A program made the translations under genes and the position numbers. A stretch of DNA of 64,000 nt from Megaleporinus macrocephalus (taxonomy: Eukaryota; Chordata; Actinopteri; Characiformes; Anostomidae). Below the pieces are notes generated by a model that worked only from the letters and a program-made list of their open reading frames with translations, did not search any database and was not told the origin of the DNA. Below, in pieces: positions 23,361-37,861 of this stretch. Where the stretch lies: NCBI GenBank assembly GCA_021613375.1, contig CM038715.1, positions 3,329,378-3,393,377 on the forward strand, written 5' to 3'. The number at the start of each line of letters is the position of its first letter. The stretch's first letter is position 1.

Positions 23361-23920
23361 CTGAGTATCTAGTACAGGTAACGTTAGCTACAAACAAACG
23401 ACAAGAAAGTGGCCTAGACAACTAAATAATCAGACAACCAAGCTTAATTACACAGAGGTTCATTTTATTTTCCTGTCTGTTTCAACATGTGGCTTAAACC
23501 AGCTCCTCAAAAAGAAAAAACAGTCTGTTCTATTCTAAATAATAGAGTTTAATAGAGTTTTGTATGTGCAAAACCACATCTGGCCATTTTTTACTCTGAA
23601 TAAATGCATTCTATAGCCTTTAATGAAGTGTCCTTGGCAACAGGCTCACAATCAGGACGGTTACAAAATCTGACTCAGTTTATCTGCTAGTGTTATTGCA
23701 ACCCACTCGAAAAAATCACTATAATAATAATTTCAACTGATAATTTCTATAACTTTACAAATTTTATAGAAAATTAACTTTATTTATAAATAATTATCTT
23801 AACTTAATTATGACTTTAAAAAAGATAAAAGACAAGACGTAAATATTGTGCCTCACACAAACTGATCACTGATCTCACAATTAGCAAAACAAAACCTAAG
23901 AGAAGCAACACGTGGAAACA

Positions 23921-24085
23921 TAGGCCTGAACAATAATTCGATATCTGTATTTACTGCATGTACCGCATGTTCAGACAAATTTTTACTGCGTTGTAACATT
24001 TTTACTGCTGCAATTACAGTAAAATTAAATAAATTAATTACTTAGTAATTATTCATTATTCTGTACATTTGTGTTTTTTCATATT

Positions 24086-24145
<60 letters not shown>

Positions 24146-24480
24146 CGTATGAATAATATTTTGGAGGCCCTTTAGTATTTTGCTATTGTCCAATCTGGCC
24201 CCCAGATCTAGAGGATTGCTGATTTGACAGGGATGTTATGTTCCTTTTATGTATATGAAGATTTTTTATGTTCTGTATCCAGGCTGACTGTTTTAATCTG
24301 TTCAATCTGTTTACAAAAGAAGAAGAAACTCTGCCTCGTATGTAATTTAAAGTCAAAGTTATTAATATTGAGTTTTTCTGAGGCCTTCAAATTATTTATA
24401 TCGATATCGGAATTATATCATATCGACCGAAATTAAGGAATATATCGCAATATAAATTATGGCCATATCATCCAGCACTA
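23921..24480. mobile_element. hAT-like MITE containing a TA microsatellite
   Basis: The left end TAGGCCTGAACAATAATTCG and right end ...atggccatatcatccagcacta are degenerate inverted termini of the TAG-GCTGG-CGATAT type. Flanks tggaaaca and taaaaaca match 6 of 8. A (TA)n run at 24091-24143 and ATATCGAT palindromes fill the interior. Confidence 0.65.
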
Positions 24481-27400
24481 TAAAAACATTAACACAAAGT
24501 TGACAAATCTGTACAGTGTAAAGTGAGTTTAGACACACTCTTGTAAACATGGCCAGCTCTGCAGGACGGTGAATTTAACAGAAAAGAGAAAATATCTGGA
24601 ACATTGAGTCTAAAAGCTGTAAAACACAAGGGAGACAAGTAACCGCTGTTGGATGATCCAGTTCATTGAGTTCAACATTCAAATGCAATATAGTTAAAAA
24701 CTAAACTGCTCTGCTGGGATTTTGCTGCATTTGTTAAAAATCTGTTGTTTACTATACCAAAGATAAGCCAGTCTGAAATGTTCTACTGAGACCCCTCATC
24801 GACAACAACACCGTGATCTGACTTTTTATCATTTTATATCACATCTGCTAAAAGGCTGTGCTGATCGTAAGGGTTCATACTGGTGTTTAGTGATCGTAAT
24901 TTGTAGACGCTCTCAGCTCTCAGCAGTTTCAGCAGCCTACAGAAACATCTACCAGTTTAAACTCCATTCATTTCAAATTAAACGGGAACTGAAGGTCATG
25001 GCTTTGTTTAGTTACACATATTAATTTTTTGCTCCCATCGTTAGAAATGAACTGAAGAAGGAAAATGAGAAAACAGTTTCTTTTCATGTTGTTGGAGCTG
25101 TTAGCTAACTATTATCACTTTAGCATTAAATCAGAAGTTTAACTAGACTTTCACACAACAACTGAGAGAGCTTACCTCAAGACCAGATCAGCTTTATCAA
25201 CATTAACATTTTAATATAACATTATAGTCATTATGGCTTTTAGAAGAATGGGTTTTTGGGGAGGTGGGCTAGTACACTATAGACCCCTGTGGTGCAGCCT
25301 CAGCTTTTGTCCTTAATGTTTTTTTTTTTTTTAACATTACTTTTACTTTTATACTTTAAGTAGTTCTGAAAGCAGTACCTTTACACTTTTACTGGAGTAA
25401 AAAGCTTCAGTTGATACTTCAACTTCTACAGAAGTATTTTTAAACTCTAGTATCTATACTTCTACCTGAGTAATGACTGTAAATACTTTTGACACATTTG
25501 CTGAACAGTGATCTTCATGTTGATATACTAGCACTCCAAACAGGCAACTGAGTGTGTGCCTAATAATAATAAGGCTGGTGAGTAATTTATAGAGAATAAT
25601 TGCATTTAAATCCCAACAATAGCAAAAAAAATATTCACCAAATTGTTCAGCTCTGATCAGAATGCAGCTCTTGGCTCTACTCTGCTTTTCCCTGCCGCTA
25701 GAGCCATTACCAGCGTGGAAATAAGAGGCGTTCCCAAGGGCCTCCTCTAAAACTGCTCTTTCCTTCTTGTTCAGTCTGAATAGGAATGGAATGGGGATGG
25801 ATTCCCAAAGAGATTGTGTAAAATGGGAAATTAGAGTTTTACAGGACGAGCATACAGGGACCTGCGTAAACACCCACACCTATCCCAAGATACAGTAGAC
25901 TGAATATTCAGGCCTACATGTTCTACTCGTTCCTCTGTGAAGCTCATCACAGCTACTTAAACGCTTATTGTCACTGCAAATCAGTTTGAGAGACAATATC
26001 CTACAGGCAAGACCAAAAGCATTAAAAAAAAAAAAACACAAAAAAAGCATCATAAAGCAAAAGCATTTGTAATCCCCCCCCCACCCCCCCTTCATTAGCT
26101 TTAAATAGCGCACTCCCCCTGCAGATTAACAGAGGAATAAACGCGAGCGGCTCCTGCAGAGGTTTCCCACTGTTTGTTATTCAGGCAGAGCTGAGGACGG
26201 GATGGTAAATCGTGTGTGTGGCTGTTAGGTTGCCTCTATTACCATATGTGTGTCATTTCTAGAGACATGGAAGGGTCCGGGGCTCAACTGGGGACTATTG
26301 ATCCTACAGGACTCCATTTCAAGTTAATTGTGCTTGAAATGAGGTGTACACAACTGTGTGCACCCTTGCACACATACACCCAGGCCTAGCAGCACGGGCT
26401 GTGATTTACTTATTTATTTATTTACATATTTTATCTGCATATATATTCTATGCATTAATTCATTCAGTCGGCCATGTCTGTCCAACTTTCGAGACCAAAC
26501 ACAAACACTGTGCAGCAGCGGTGTGCATTTAAAGGCACAGAACAGAGAACGCACTACTCAGCACTTCACTGACTCATGAGACCAGACAGACTTTGTTGGA
26601 GACTCCAGCAACAGCAAGAACACTTCACTTCAAAATACTGACAAGCAACATGATGAACTTTATAGAGTTTCAAATTTAATTCGTTACAGAAGAGGAACAG
26701 CCTGCTTAGCTTAACTACAGACAGTATTGTAAGAAAACAGTCTGATTTATATACAGTTGCAAAAAAAAGTAAGTAAATTCTTTGAATATGCCTGGATTTC
26801 TGCATTGATTACTAATAAAATGTGGTCTAATCATTAAACACTCACAATAATAGACTAAACTAAGTAAACTGAGTAAAAACACAAACAGTCTTTTATTAAG
26901 CATTATAATGTTCTATTGCTTTAATATTTAAAATATGCTTAAAAGCAATGCAATAAATCCCCAATGATGTATTAAATGTGCTTTAATACTAATAATTCTA
27001 TGCATTAAAAAGAATGGTAGTAATATTCTGTGTACTAGGTCGCGATATCAGCTCAGATATTGTTAGTTTCTGACTAATTCCAGCCTAAATCACAGCTGCC
27101 CCCCAAAAAGCTTACTAACAAGAGTCAAATATCGAGTTTTCATTTTCATGTTTTTGTTTATGCTTATATTCAGCTGCGGCGTAAAGCACGTCATTTCTTG
27201 CTTTATGCAGGTGCTCAGCAGATCAATACAGTTATTGAGGAAAAACTGTGCATTTCTGAAAAACAGCTGTAAAAAATATGCTCTCTCTCTTTCTCTCTCA
27301 CACTCACTCACTCTTTCACTCTCTCACACTCACACACTCACAGTGAAACACACATCCACCCCTAAAAACAAAAGATTACAAGCATTGTGTTGCAGTGTTA

Positions 27401-27493
27401 CCCTGTCACACAGTTTGACCTCAGAGTGACCCCCATTCCCTCCAACACCATCAGTGTCAGACTAACCAGTTACACACACACACAATCACACAG

Positions 27494-27529
<36 letters not shown>

Positions 27530-27672
27530 CCCTCAGTGTGTTTATAAACCCGATTATGAGTCAGGATAAACTCTCTCACCCTTATATTCCCCTCTCAGAC
27601 CAGAGAGGCAGTGGAGCAAAGCCTTGACCCAACCAGCATCTCTCTCTCCTCATTCTTCAACTCTCACACATT

Positions 27673-27714
<42 letters not shown>

Positions 27715-27999
27715 CAACAACAATACATTAAAACAGCTGCTCCACCTCTTCTGTCCAGGCCTTACTTCCCTTACTCTCAAACTGCAGTGAAAGATAAAGA
27801 ATGAAAGAGATATTACTACACAGCATAATCATTACTACTGAAACTACTGAAGGTCTTTTAACTTTAAAGGAAATACAGAAAAAAATGAACTAATTTCCTG
27901 TGAAATTTCATCACAATGTAAAGTGTAACTGAAAATGTAAAATAATCAAGATGAAAGTTCTTTTGCACAGCAGCAACCGTATACAAGCCCCATGGAAAA
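24481..27999. other. Intergenic, no gene recognised
   Basis: No coding similarity. About 25590-26330 has few repeats and mixed composition and could be conserved non-coding DNA. A C-tract lies at about 26074-26091, CA microsatellites at about 27471-27527 and 27675-27718. Confidence 0.4.
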
Positions 28000-28600
28000 G
28001 AAACCATGCAGATGTTGATTCTGGCACCGACTTCTCATCTGATGAAGTCGCTGAAGAGGCTGGTCCTTAACCACCTCCGTGCATGGACCCTCTTCGGTTT
28101 GCCTACCAGCCTGGTGTCGGGGTGGATGCTACTGTCATCTATCTTCTACACAGAGCTCTCTCTCACCTGGAGAAGCCCGGGAGCTCTGTGAGAATCACCT
28201 TCCTAAATTTCTCCACTTTAACATCACACAGCCAGGGCTCCTGAAGGACAAGCCTGAACATAGTGGAGTGGACAGTCACCTGTCCAACTGGATTCTGGAC
28301 TACCTCACCAACCAACCACCGTACGTGAGGGCACGGGACTGTTTATCTGATAAGGTGGTCTGCAGCACAGTGGTGCCTCAGGTCCTTGCACCGTTCCTCT
28401 TCACCCTGTACACTGCTGACTTCCTGTACAGGTCACAGAACTGTCACTTCCAGAACTGTCTGCTCCTAGCAGACCACACATACACACACACACACACACT
28501 TAAACTCTACACACTGCTCCCAGCAGACCCCACACACACACACACACATACACACACACTTAAACTCTACTTACAGAAAATTGACAATTGACAATTAAAG
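28000..28600 (+). pseudogene. Degenerate LINE reverse transcriptase and 3' UTR
   Basis: Across shifting plus-strand frames the translation gives LKRLVLNHLRAW, then VDATVIYLLHRALSHLEKPG, then HSGVDSHLSNWILDYLTNQP, a YVRARDCLSDKVVCSTVVPQ block and LAPFLFTLYTADF. This order is the palm region of a jockey/L2-type fish LINE reverse transcriptase, ending just before the catalytic FSDD-type box. Frameshifts near 28060 and 28190 and a missing segment (the aspartate block normally after the VRI block) show it is dead. CA-rich 3' UTR-like sequence begins at about 28465. Confidence 0.85.
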
Positions 28601-28661
28601 TATACATTTTTTTGCTGCAGACTCTCTTACTTTATCTGCCCAGACTCCCTCCATTTCCCCA

Positions 28662-28674
28662 GTCTCTCTCTCTC

Positions 28675-28758
<84 letters not shown>
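28662..28758. repeat. (TC)n microsatellite
   Basis: About 48 TC units with one CG interruption near 28686. Confidence 0.96.
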
Positions 28759-28761
<3 letters not shown>

Positions 28762-28946
28762 ACAGCACAGCTGCAGGGGATGGTGAATATGGGTTGTCTG
28801 GTCTGGTGGCTGTAGTACAGACACTTACGTAAGAGCTTAAGGAGATTTCTCTGTGTCCCTAACATCTCGCTGTCTAGGCCCAACACCACCACAACACTAC
28901 ACTCACAACACAGCCCTGTGTTCAGCAAACCTTCAGTACAACTGTA

Positions 28947-29177
28947 GACACACACACACACATACACACACACACACGAGAGGAACACCAGATAAATGAC
29001 CTAAATTGTAAACAGTACAAATCCTTTGTAACATTAACCTCAGCAGGGGTAAAAAAAAGTGATATGAACTATTTCTTATAAAAATATGCAAATAAATTCT
29101 TTCAGAAGTTTGGACTTTCAACCATGATGACATTTGTGTTTGAAAGTAAAACAGGATGAATTTTGATTATTTCAATA

Positions 29178-29216
<39 letters not shown>

Positions 29217-29217
29217 G
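28947..29217. repeat. CA and TTA microsatellites with short unique spacer
   Basis: An interrupted (CA)n lies at about 28947-28978 and a pure (TTA)n at 29179-29217, with unassigned sequence between. Confidence 0.85.
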
Positions 29218-29533
29218 TGTGTGCAGTCTTTTTTATTTTTAATGTAAAATACACATTTTCTCTGTTTTTGTTATTCTTTCACATTAAAACAAAGGAAAAG
29301 AAGAATGGCAGACTCAAATATGTGTTTTATGAAAACAGCGCATAACTATGCAATTGCACTCTATGTAACTATAACAACAGAGATGTGTTTATTATATCTG
29401 CACAAATAAAACGTGTTTGAAAATTATTGTATTAATGAAATAAGTTGTGCTGGATTAAAGTCATTTCAACACATTCCTGTTTTTGGAAAGCTACATTACA
29501 AAAGATTTGCCACGCCCACTTTACATAAAGCCT

Positions 29534-29612
29534 CAGAGACTGCCTCAGTCAGAGACCGCCTCAGTCAGAGACTGCCTCAGTCAGAGACCGCCTCAGTCAG
29601 AGACTGCCTCTA
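29534..29612. repeat. 16-bp tandem repeat
   Basis: About five units of tcagtcagagaccgcc/tcagtcagagactgcc alternate strictly between C and T at one position, implying a 32-bp higher-order unit. Confidence 0.9.
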
Positions 29613-29689
29613 CCTGTGCAGCTTCTAAAGCTTTACTATCCAGATTTCAAACAGAGACTCTTTTCTTTGGTGTTTAGTTTGTTAAACTG

Positions 29690-29911
29690 TAAATACTGTT
29701 TGATCAGAGGAGGACGGGTCTCCACTTGTGAGTCTGGTTCCTCCCAAGGTTTCTTCCTCCAGTCTGAGGGAGGTGTTCTTGCCACTGTTGCCTCTGGTTT
29801 GCTCACTGGGGGGGTATATGTTGCAACTGTCTGTTTTTAAAACTTCTGTAAAGCTGCTTTGAGACAACACTGTTGTAAAAAGCTACACAAATAAACTTTA
29901 ATTGATTTTTG
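29690..29911 (+). mobile_element. Fish LINE 3' tail, longer copy
   Basis: The segment reads gtctggttcctcccaaggtt, tcttcctccagtctgaggga, ggtttgctcactggg, ctgtaaagctgctttgagac and aataaactttaattga. This is the same family as 15590-15711 and a typical high-copy fish retroelement end. Confidence 0.8.
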
Positions 29912-31469
29912 AGACAAAACTGTATGTACATTGAACAGTAATACACTGTTTGGTTAAATTTGTTAACTCTGAATTCAACCACAACCATGTTTCACTTTAT
30001 GGTGAGTCATACTGAGACCATCTCGCCAGTGCAGTCTCCATATAAACTTCTCCTGTTCACACGTAATTATTCTGCTTGCCTAGAAACACCTGGATCACCT
30101 GGATGATGCTGTAAAAGGTCAAATTTGCTCTGCAGTCATACAGTGCTGCGTTATGTCTTCCCCAGAAAAATGATGCAGTTTCTGTATTGTGGCGTTTTTT
30201 ACACTATTTGGAGGTTTATAATAATTTAAGGTTCATACTTGACATGTCTTGATATATTTCACCACATGCTTCCAATACGTTTTGCTAATTTAATTCAAAA
30301 CACCACTAACATCCTCATGCTACTGACCGCTATCATGGATCTGCTCTGTATTACATGCAGGACAGTCACTGTTTCTACCAGTGGGGTTAAATGAGATCCG
30401 TTAGGTATGATGAAGGTCCAATTACAAACCCTCATTAAGAATATACACCGTTCTCTCACTTTACCATCGAGCACTCTCCTTTCATCCACTCCTCTTTTAT
30501 ACATACACACAACAATCACTTCTCTACAGCGCAGGCCGAGGAGCTTTCACACAGCAAGGATCAACATCAGTCACTCAAAGTGTGTGTAATGCACAGTCTC
30601 TCTCTGTCTCCCTCTCTCTCTCTCTCTCTCTCTCTGTATCTCTCTCTCTCTTTGTCTCATAGACACACACACACATAAACAGGGTGAGATTTAATTTGCA
30701 TGGGAGATTAGTGGTCTATAGGTGAATGCAGTGCCTTGGGGTGTTCTCTTTATTAATAGGATCTGGTCCTTTAAAATCCATTAGGACAATTTAGCAGACC
30801 CACATATAACCTCATTTCAGATCCAGCATGAAAATGTTTAACCAGTAGCGTACAGAGTCCCAGGAGAGACACAAACATACATACATACATACTTATTTAG
30901 AATCCGTTATCTTAGCAATAAGTGTATTTTTCAACAAAACATTATATATTATATTATTAGAACAAATAAATAAACATACAAAACAAAGTAGTATAAATAT
31001 ATTATTTTGAAAGAAGTAGATAACATCTCATTTGAAGAAAAAAGTTTAGTTCCAGATTTCTCCCGGACACTCTAGACATTGCATACCTTTATTCAATTCC
31101 TTCACCACCAGCTCAATGCAGTACTGAGTAGTTAAATCAGGTATTAGAAGCAGGTATTAGATGATAACTACAAATAACACCAAGTTGCCACAAAGAGAAG
31201 CTTGGAAAGGGTTAAATAAACACACTGGCACACGTAAAACCACTACTTACTGTATTCATGTTTTGATGAGCAAATAAAAGCTTCCTCTCTGGAAACTTTA
31301 TATTTTAAATATAAAGTTACTTTTACATGTAACTTTTATTTTTTATTATAAAAAAGAAAGAAAATAATTATTAGATTTACTTCAACTTATATTATTATAC
31401 TTTATATATATTTTTTATCATTTTATATATATATTTTTATATTATTTTTTGTTGTCTTTATTTACTGGT
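29912..31469. other. Intergenic with possible regulatory element
   Basis: No gene recognised. Around 30690-30830 is a compact low-repeat block that contains an exact octamer, ATTTGCAT (30694-30701), and several TTAAT motifs. A (TC)n lies at about 30598-30650 and a (CATA)n at about 30876-30892. From 31300 the DNA is very AT-rich. Confidence 0.4.
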
Positions 31470-31561
31470 GAATGGAGGAGCAGGAAAGTAAGAATTTCAT
31501 TGTACAGTGTAACTGTCTGTTTCTGCTGTTTATAACAATAAAACTCCTGAATCTTGAATCT
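31470..31561 (+). mobile_element. LINE 3' tail, forward orientation
   Basis: The segment reads gtaagaatttcattgtacag, tgtaactgtctgtttctgct, then ataaaactcctgaatcttga. The GAATCTTGAATCT ending is typical of a fish LINE 3' terminus. Confidence 0.75.
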
Positions 31562-31774
31562 AAAACGCTTGCACAAAACTTTAAAAAGAATAATAATGCA
31601 CTGAATAAACATTTTAAATAAGCAGTATTCATCTGAACATAGCTGAAAGATTTCTTGGGTAACGCCCACTCACAACAACATATCATAGAGAAAAAAGAAA
31701 AACATGTATAAAAGATTTTGTATGTTTTGGAACGAAACTTTATTTTGTAAATCCTTCAAGAAGTATGGAAACAA

Positions 31775-31778
<4 letters not shown>

Positions 31779-31835
<57 letters not shown>
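31779..31835. repeat. (CA)n microsatellite
   Basis: About 28 CA units. Confidence 0.95.
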
Positions 31836-31838
<3 letters not shown>

Positions 31839-32674
31839 TACGCACACAGAGCTCACCCACTTAGACAAGAACAAAGAATTCAGACTAGAAATTCACAAAT
31901 CAGATTCACACATTTAATGAAGCTTGATATCACATTACATTCACCATTTTACATTCAGAACATGTTTTTAATGACAATTTAAAACATATCATCATTCTGT
32001 ATAATAAATGATACAGTAGTCGATGTTTGATGCAGTGTGTACAGCATTTGGGGTCTTTTTTTTTTGGGGTTATTGTTATAATTTTAGTAAATGACAATTA
32101 TGTTATTTTAACATTTTCACATGAAAACATCTGTATGTTACACTAAATGCTAATGTTAACCTCACTCAGTTTTTTATAAAGTAGATTAAAAGTGTATAAA
32201 GTTTATTAGTTCAGATCCATAAACGCCGCCTGCGTCCTGTTGCACAAAGAATATTTTGTACAAAGCCTGCAGTGGTTCTGTGTGGTCAGTGGCCTGCCGT
32301 GTCATAGTGGACGGCTGACTCTGTAAGCCAGCCTGATTCTCACAATCGCCGGACGGGCCTTAATTTGTAAAAACACCTTCTACAGAAACTTCACAGCAGG
32401 AGGTAATTAGCGAGATTTCTTTAGTGAACTGCTCAACGTACTAACCTCTCTCTCTCTGTCTCGCTGTATTCTACCACCGCGGGGCCTCCTGCGTTTCAAA
32501 ACACACAAAAGACCAAAAAAGGGAAAAATTAAAGCCTCCTTAGAGGATTTAGCCACTTATATAACTCTCCAATTAGCAGAAGGGTTCTGAGAGGCCTCCG
32601 AAACCAGCCCGTGTTTACATGACTCAAATATCTGGCACAGAGCAAAGGATAACACCAGCGTGCCCACATGACTG

Positions 32675-32710
<36 letters not shown>

Positions 32711-32796
32711 TACAGGAGCCTCAATAAAGCTGCTCGCCTTAACAACAGCATCTCCGACTGAAAGAAACTGAAAGACAGAAAATAAGAATGTATAAG

Positions 32797-32835
<39 letters not shown>

Positions 32836-33264
32836 ATGAGAGAGTAAAGCACAAATACAACAAAGTCAACGTTAGAGTAAGAAGTTAACACCTGATTTTA
32901 TAGAGAATCACACTAATGTTATCATTTTATCTGATTTTATTCTGATCTATTGTGATGCTAAGTAAGCTCATTACCACTTATTACTATTCTGAGACACCAA
33001 TGAATCATTCAGTAACAAAATCAACTCACGCAGTAAACTCTGAAACCGACGCATAAAAACTTAGTTATGCACATAAACATTCGGTAACACTTTCATAATC
33101 ACGTACACTTTAGTTCACGCACTCAAGCGTTCATGCAGGTGAAACACCTGATCCACCTGCTGTAGCAGAACTTCCTGCCACTGAGCTGTAACTAAAGACA
33201 TTCTGCTGCTGCAGAGCAGCTCTATATCTACACACACTACAAGCTGGACCCTTATCCTCTGCCC

Positions 33265-33269
<5 letters not shown>

Positions 33270-33328
<59 letters not shown>
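33270..33328. repeat. (GT)n microsatellite
   Basis: About 29 GT units. Confidence 0.95.
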
Positions 33329-33330
<2 letters not shown>

Positions 33331-33953
33331 CAAGAGTAAAACAGCTAACATGCAGGGCTAAAGCACTCTGCAAAGGTTTTGTTGTTTTGTTTTCATATTT
33401 ACAAAATTCTGCCTTATTGTAAAACTCAATGTGAAAAAAAAAAAATCTTAAAGTAGGTTTGGACAAACAGTATAGAAACAAAATCTTGCATCTTCATTTT
33501 TCTTTTATTAGTTTGTTTGTTTACTTTATTGTTAGTTTGTTAGATAATTTGTGAAAGTCAGAGAATCTCTACGACGTGTTTAAAAGTCATTATGACTGGA
33601 TCAGTAGAAATGGCCCAAAATTACTTGGAATAAAATAAAGATCTTGTTACATCAAGTACAAGTTACAATAGCATTACAAATTAAGAATCTACTTTTATTA
33701 TTATTATTATTATTATTATTAACTTTACAGAAAAACAATGTAAACAATGTAAAGGCTAACTGAAGTTTTAAATGATGCAAGACATGTTTATATATAACAG
33801 CCATAAATTATAGACCTTGTATCTTCAATTTTGTAATTTTTTTTAAATGCCAAAAATGTACACTGTATTACATACACAAAATTAAAATAATACATAAAAG
33901 AACAAACATTAGTAATACAATAGTATAGCCGCACATCCTGACACTGTATATAA

Positions 33954-33956
<3 letters not shown>

Positions 33957-34027
<71 letters not shown>
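33957..34027. repeat. (GT)n microsatellite
   Basis: About 35 uninterrupted GT units, the longest pure GT array here. Confidence 0.96.
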
Positions 34028-34029
<2 letters not shown>

Positions 34030-34265
34030 TCGGGGGTGGGAAAGGGTTGGGGGTTCACCTTGCTGTTCCTCTCTACCTGCATATGGGTGGTCTCTGAGCC
34101 TGGCTATCACACTGGCTTCTCTGTGTATAGTCTGCACAAATCCGCTCAGAGGAACAGATCCACACTCCCCCTCTCCTCTCAGTCCATAGCTTCAGCAAAA
34201 GCTGCCTGACAGGAGCTCTTTCATTACCTTTTAAACCTCCAGAGACAGCTAGAAGACCTCCCAGC

Positions 34266-34310
<45 letters not shown>

Positions 34311-35166
34311 ACTTTCCTTCCCTTGCACTCACTCTCAGGACCAAATAACACCAGGTCAACAAAGAAAGAATGCAAAATACTGAGAGACAGTGAGATTTGT
34401 AGTTTTTGGATGACTTTAAAGTCCAACTGAGCTGCTTCCTAAAGCAGCAGGTCTTTATTTAAGGCTCTGAAGTGACAGCTCAGTACATTCAGGCCTACAA
34501 GTTCATCACAGGTTCTTTATTAGTTCTAGTAGTGGTAAAAAAAATAAAAAATAAAAAAAACCCTTTAATTAATCTGTGTTACTAAACAATTATATATTTA
34601 ACCGGCAAATTTCAAGCATGCTAAGAAGTTGTTGAACATCACCTACTGAAACATCTAAGCCACAGAAGAGCGAGGGGAATTTTTCATAGACACAGATTAA
34701 GTCCAGTTCTAGTTTGAAAAGGAAAATCCCTACTGACAATGTAATTTAATACAAGGTTATGCTTAATCTGTGTCTGGAACAACGACCTGAAATGTTCTGC
34801 AGGAGCAGTTGTACTGAAGCTGAGGGAAGCATGCCCTCCACTGGACACAGGCAGCACTGCACCCTCCTCGCTGACTTGCTCATTCAAACAGCAGGAAGCC
34901 TCACAGACAGGGTTTAAAAGCTATAAAGGAAGTGACTTTACAATGCCTAAAAGATTCCAATAAGCCAAACACATTAGCACATTTCAGATCAGTCTGTAAT
35001 TAACATTAACTGCATTACATAATAACACTGGAGCAGCGACTTAACAACCTATATCAGATTTCACAGCAAATAGTTATCTTACTATAAACTGGGAGGCGAA
35101 ACATGCCACCAGCTGCTTTAGTCAGATTTAGATCGAGCTGAGTGTAAGGGTCATCACCACTTTATC

Positions 35167-35197
<31 letters not shown>

Positions 35198-35319
35198 ACA
35201 GAGGGTATTTAAAAGGGACCGTCGCAAATCACTGGCGATTCAACCCAAAGGCCTGCTCTCAGCTGGGACCCTCTGTAACCATATGGCAAACTCACATCAG
35301 CTTTGTGCTGCATATTTAA

Positions 35320-35321
<2 letters not shown>

Positions 35322-35393
<72 letters not shown>

Positions 35394-35404
35394 TGTGTGT
35401 GTGT
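35322..35404. repeat. (GT)n microsatellite, interrupted
   Basis: About 40 GT units with two small interruptions. Confidence 0.95.
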
Positions 35405-36662
35405 GCCCTCTCAGAAACACTTCAAAAGGCTTCCTGTGATAAGACTTTGTAAAAGCCTCTTCAGATGCTTGAAGGGTCCTCAGTGTGAGACTTAAACCAT
35501 TAGGTTACACCACCTGACACACACACACACACAAGACATGCTAATGGTAGTAAATGGCTAATGAAACAAAGCACGTTTGCTAATTGGGGCATTTAGGTGC
35601 AGCACATGAGCTAAAAGGTCAAAAGAGAAACTTCATTAGACTACACTGACACTGAGGGCAACGAGAGCAGCACCACAACTGTATTTACCAAAAACCCACT
35701 TCAGTTTTTTTCAAAGCATTTCATTTTTTCACTGCAGACATTAAACTATATTACAACATCAATTCCTTCTTAAGATATTTGGAGTGAAGGCACCAGAGTG
35801 GCAGGTTTAAACTGTTTACTTGACTTTCTGAGGCTTTGTTGACTCGGGGGATTTGTTAGAAGAGAATTTGCAGCAGGAAGTGTTAATGCTAATCTGGAGA
35901 CTTGTCTGAAGGTTCTGCTCTTTGGACTACAAAAGGTATTAAAAGCTTTGCATCACATAACAGAAAGAGAACGGCAATTCAAACAAAGCCATTCTATCAG
36001 GGGGGCTACGTCTGAAGGATGTGTGAGAATGTACAGCTCGTTTAAAAATTCTAGCAGCTCTTTAAGACTGTATGACAAAATTAATATATTTTTTTAACTT
36101 ATTTAATTTAGGAATGTTTTTCCTTCTTCTAAAAAGACACCATTACAGTGATCCAACGTCCTGAAATGACTGTAATACGTTAAAGCAGAAGGGGGGGGGT
36201 ATAAAAAAAAAATCTCATATCACAATAATCAAACAAATTTCCACAACATATGATCCGTATGACACACAAACGAAATGTAGGAGCGTCACAGAAAAACCCG
36301 GCAACAAAAACCTTTCATTCAACATTTCACAACATTCTCTGCACTCATTTCAACAAGACTAGTTGTGCTTGCTGTGCAGAGCTTCAGCGTTCTTTAAGTA
36401 CTGATGAGTTTGTGATGTTTAGAGAAGCTCAGTGTTTATCACTAAAACTAAATTCATCACAGTAATGATAAAATACTCACTGCCCACCACTGCACGGAAG
36501 AGGGTCTCATTTTAAACCCCAGTTAAAGGAGAAGCAGCATTAACAGAGTGAGAGTTAGTGCAGTAACCCAGTATCCAGATTAGCTCAGAAAACTGCTTCC
36601 ACTGGAGGAACAGCAGTCAGCCTCAGTCTGGATTCCAACCTCTCACTCCACAAGCACCTGTC

Positions 36663-36697
<35 letters not shown>

Positions 36698-36791
36698 ACA
36701 CTTAAGTCTTCTACTCATTGCTGGTGCCTGCTGTGATCATGCATATGAGGGAAATGTGCAGTATTAGCATTCAGGTGTTCTTTAAACAGTT

Positions 36792-36838
<47 letters not shown>

Positions 36839-37569
36839 TTTGTCATCACTGACACTGACCATCCCACAAGCCAGAACTACCTGAACCTTTTTAATCTAGA
36901 TTTTAAAATGTAAAAGCTTTAAAGGCACTTTGCATATTAGATAAATATATGTTAGCTTTTATATTTTTTATATACTACCTACATCATCCCCTCACATAAG
37001 CCCCTTATGTAATTCACACTGTGGCAAAGAGTGAATAATGGTTTTTTTATGAATCCCAGGCAAAATTCTGTAAGCAATGTGTTCTTAGTCTATACTGACA
37101 AACATCTTGTATTCTGTAATATAAGTATAAGAACACCTGCTTTTTCTGGCATATATAGTGAACAGACTTTTCAAAGTTTTATACATTAATATAGAAAAGT
37201 AATGTTTATAATACATTATATGATATATTTCAACAATGCACACATGCAGTGTGTCAGTGTCTGGAAAGCATTATGTGATGTGATTTATCATGATAATAAT
37301 AATATATTATCTGTAAAAACTATATATACACATTTTCATCCAGTCCTATGAAAAGATGAGTAAAACAGTGTTGCCACAAGTTTTCACTGTTCTAGCAATC
37401 ATCAATAGCCATGTTTACTTACAGCCTTATAATCTGTTCATTCAACTTACAGCCCATATCCATGTATACATATCGGTCAGAACAGGCTAGTCCGCCTGAG
37501 GCCATTCCGAACACAATTTTAAATCTGAGGTGGGTAATCCTGTATAAACATATACATACACATATACAT

Positions 37570-37675
<106 letters not shown>

Positions 37676-37861
37676 TCAGTCGTGATTCTCAGAAGTATGT
37701 TCATCTGCATCATTACAGTAGTTTATAACATTCAAGATTAAGGAAGCTTGAAACTCCACAGAGAAGATGAAGTTCTGAACTTTGAAAATGGTAAGCAGGA
37801 TCGGTGACTGGAAAGCTTGAAATAAGTTAAAATAAGTATATGGGTTTATGACAACTATAGA

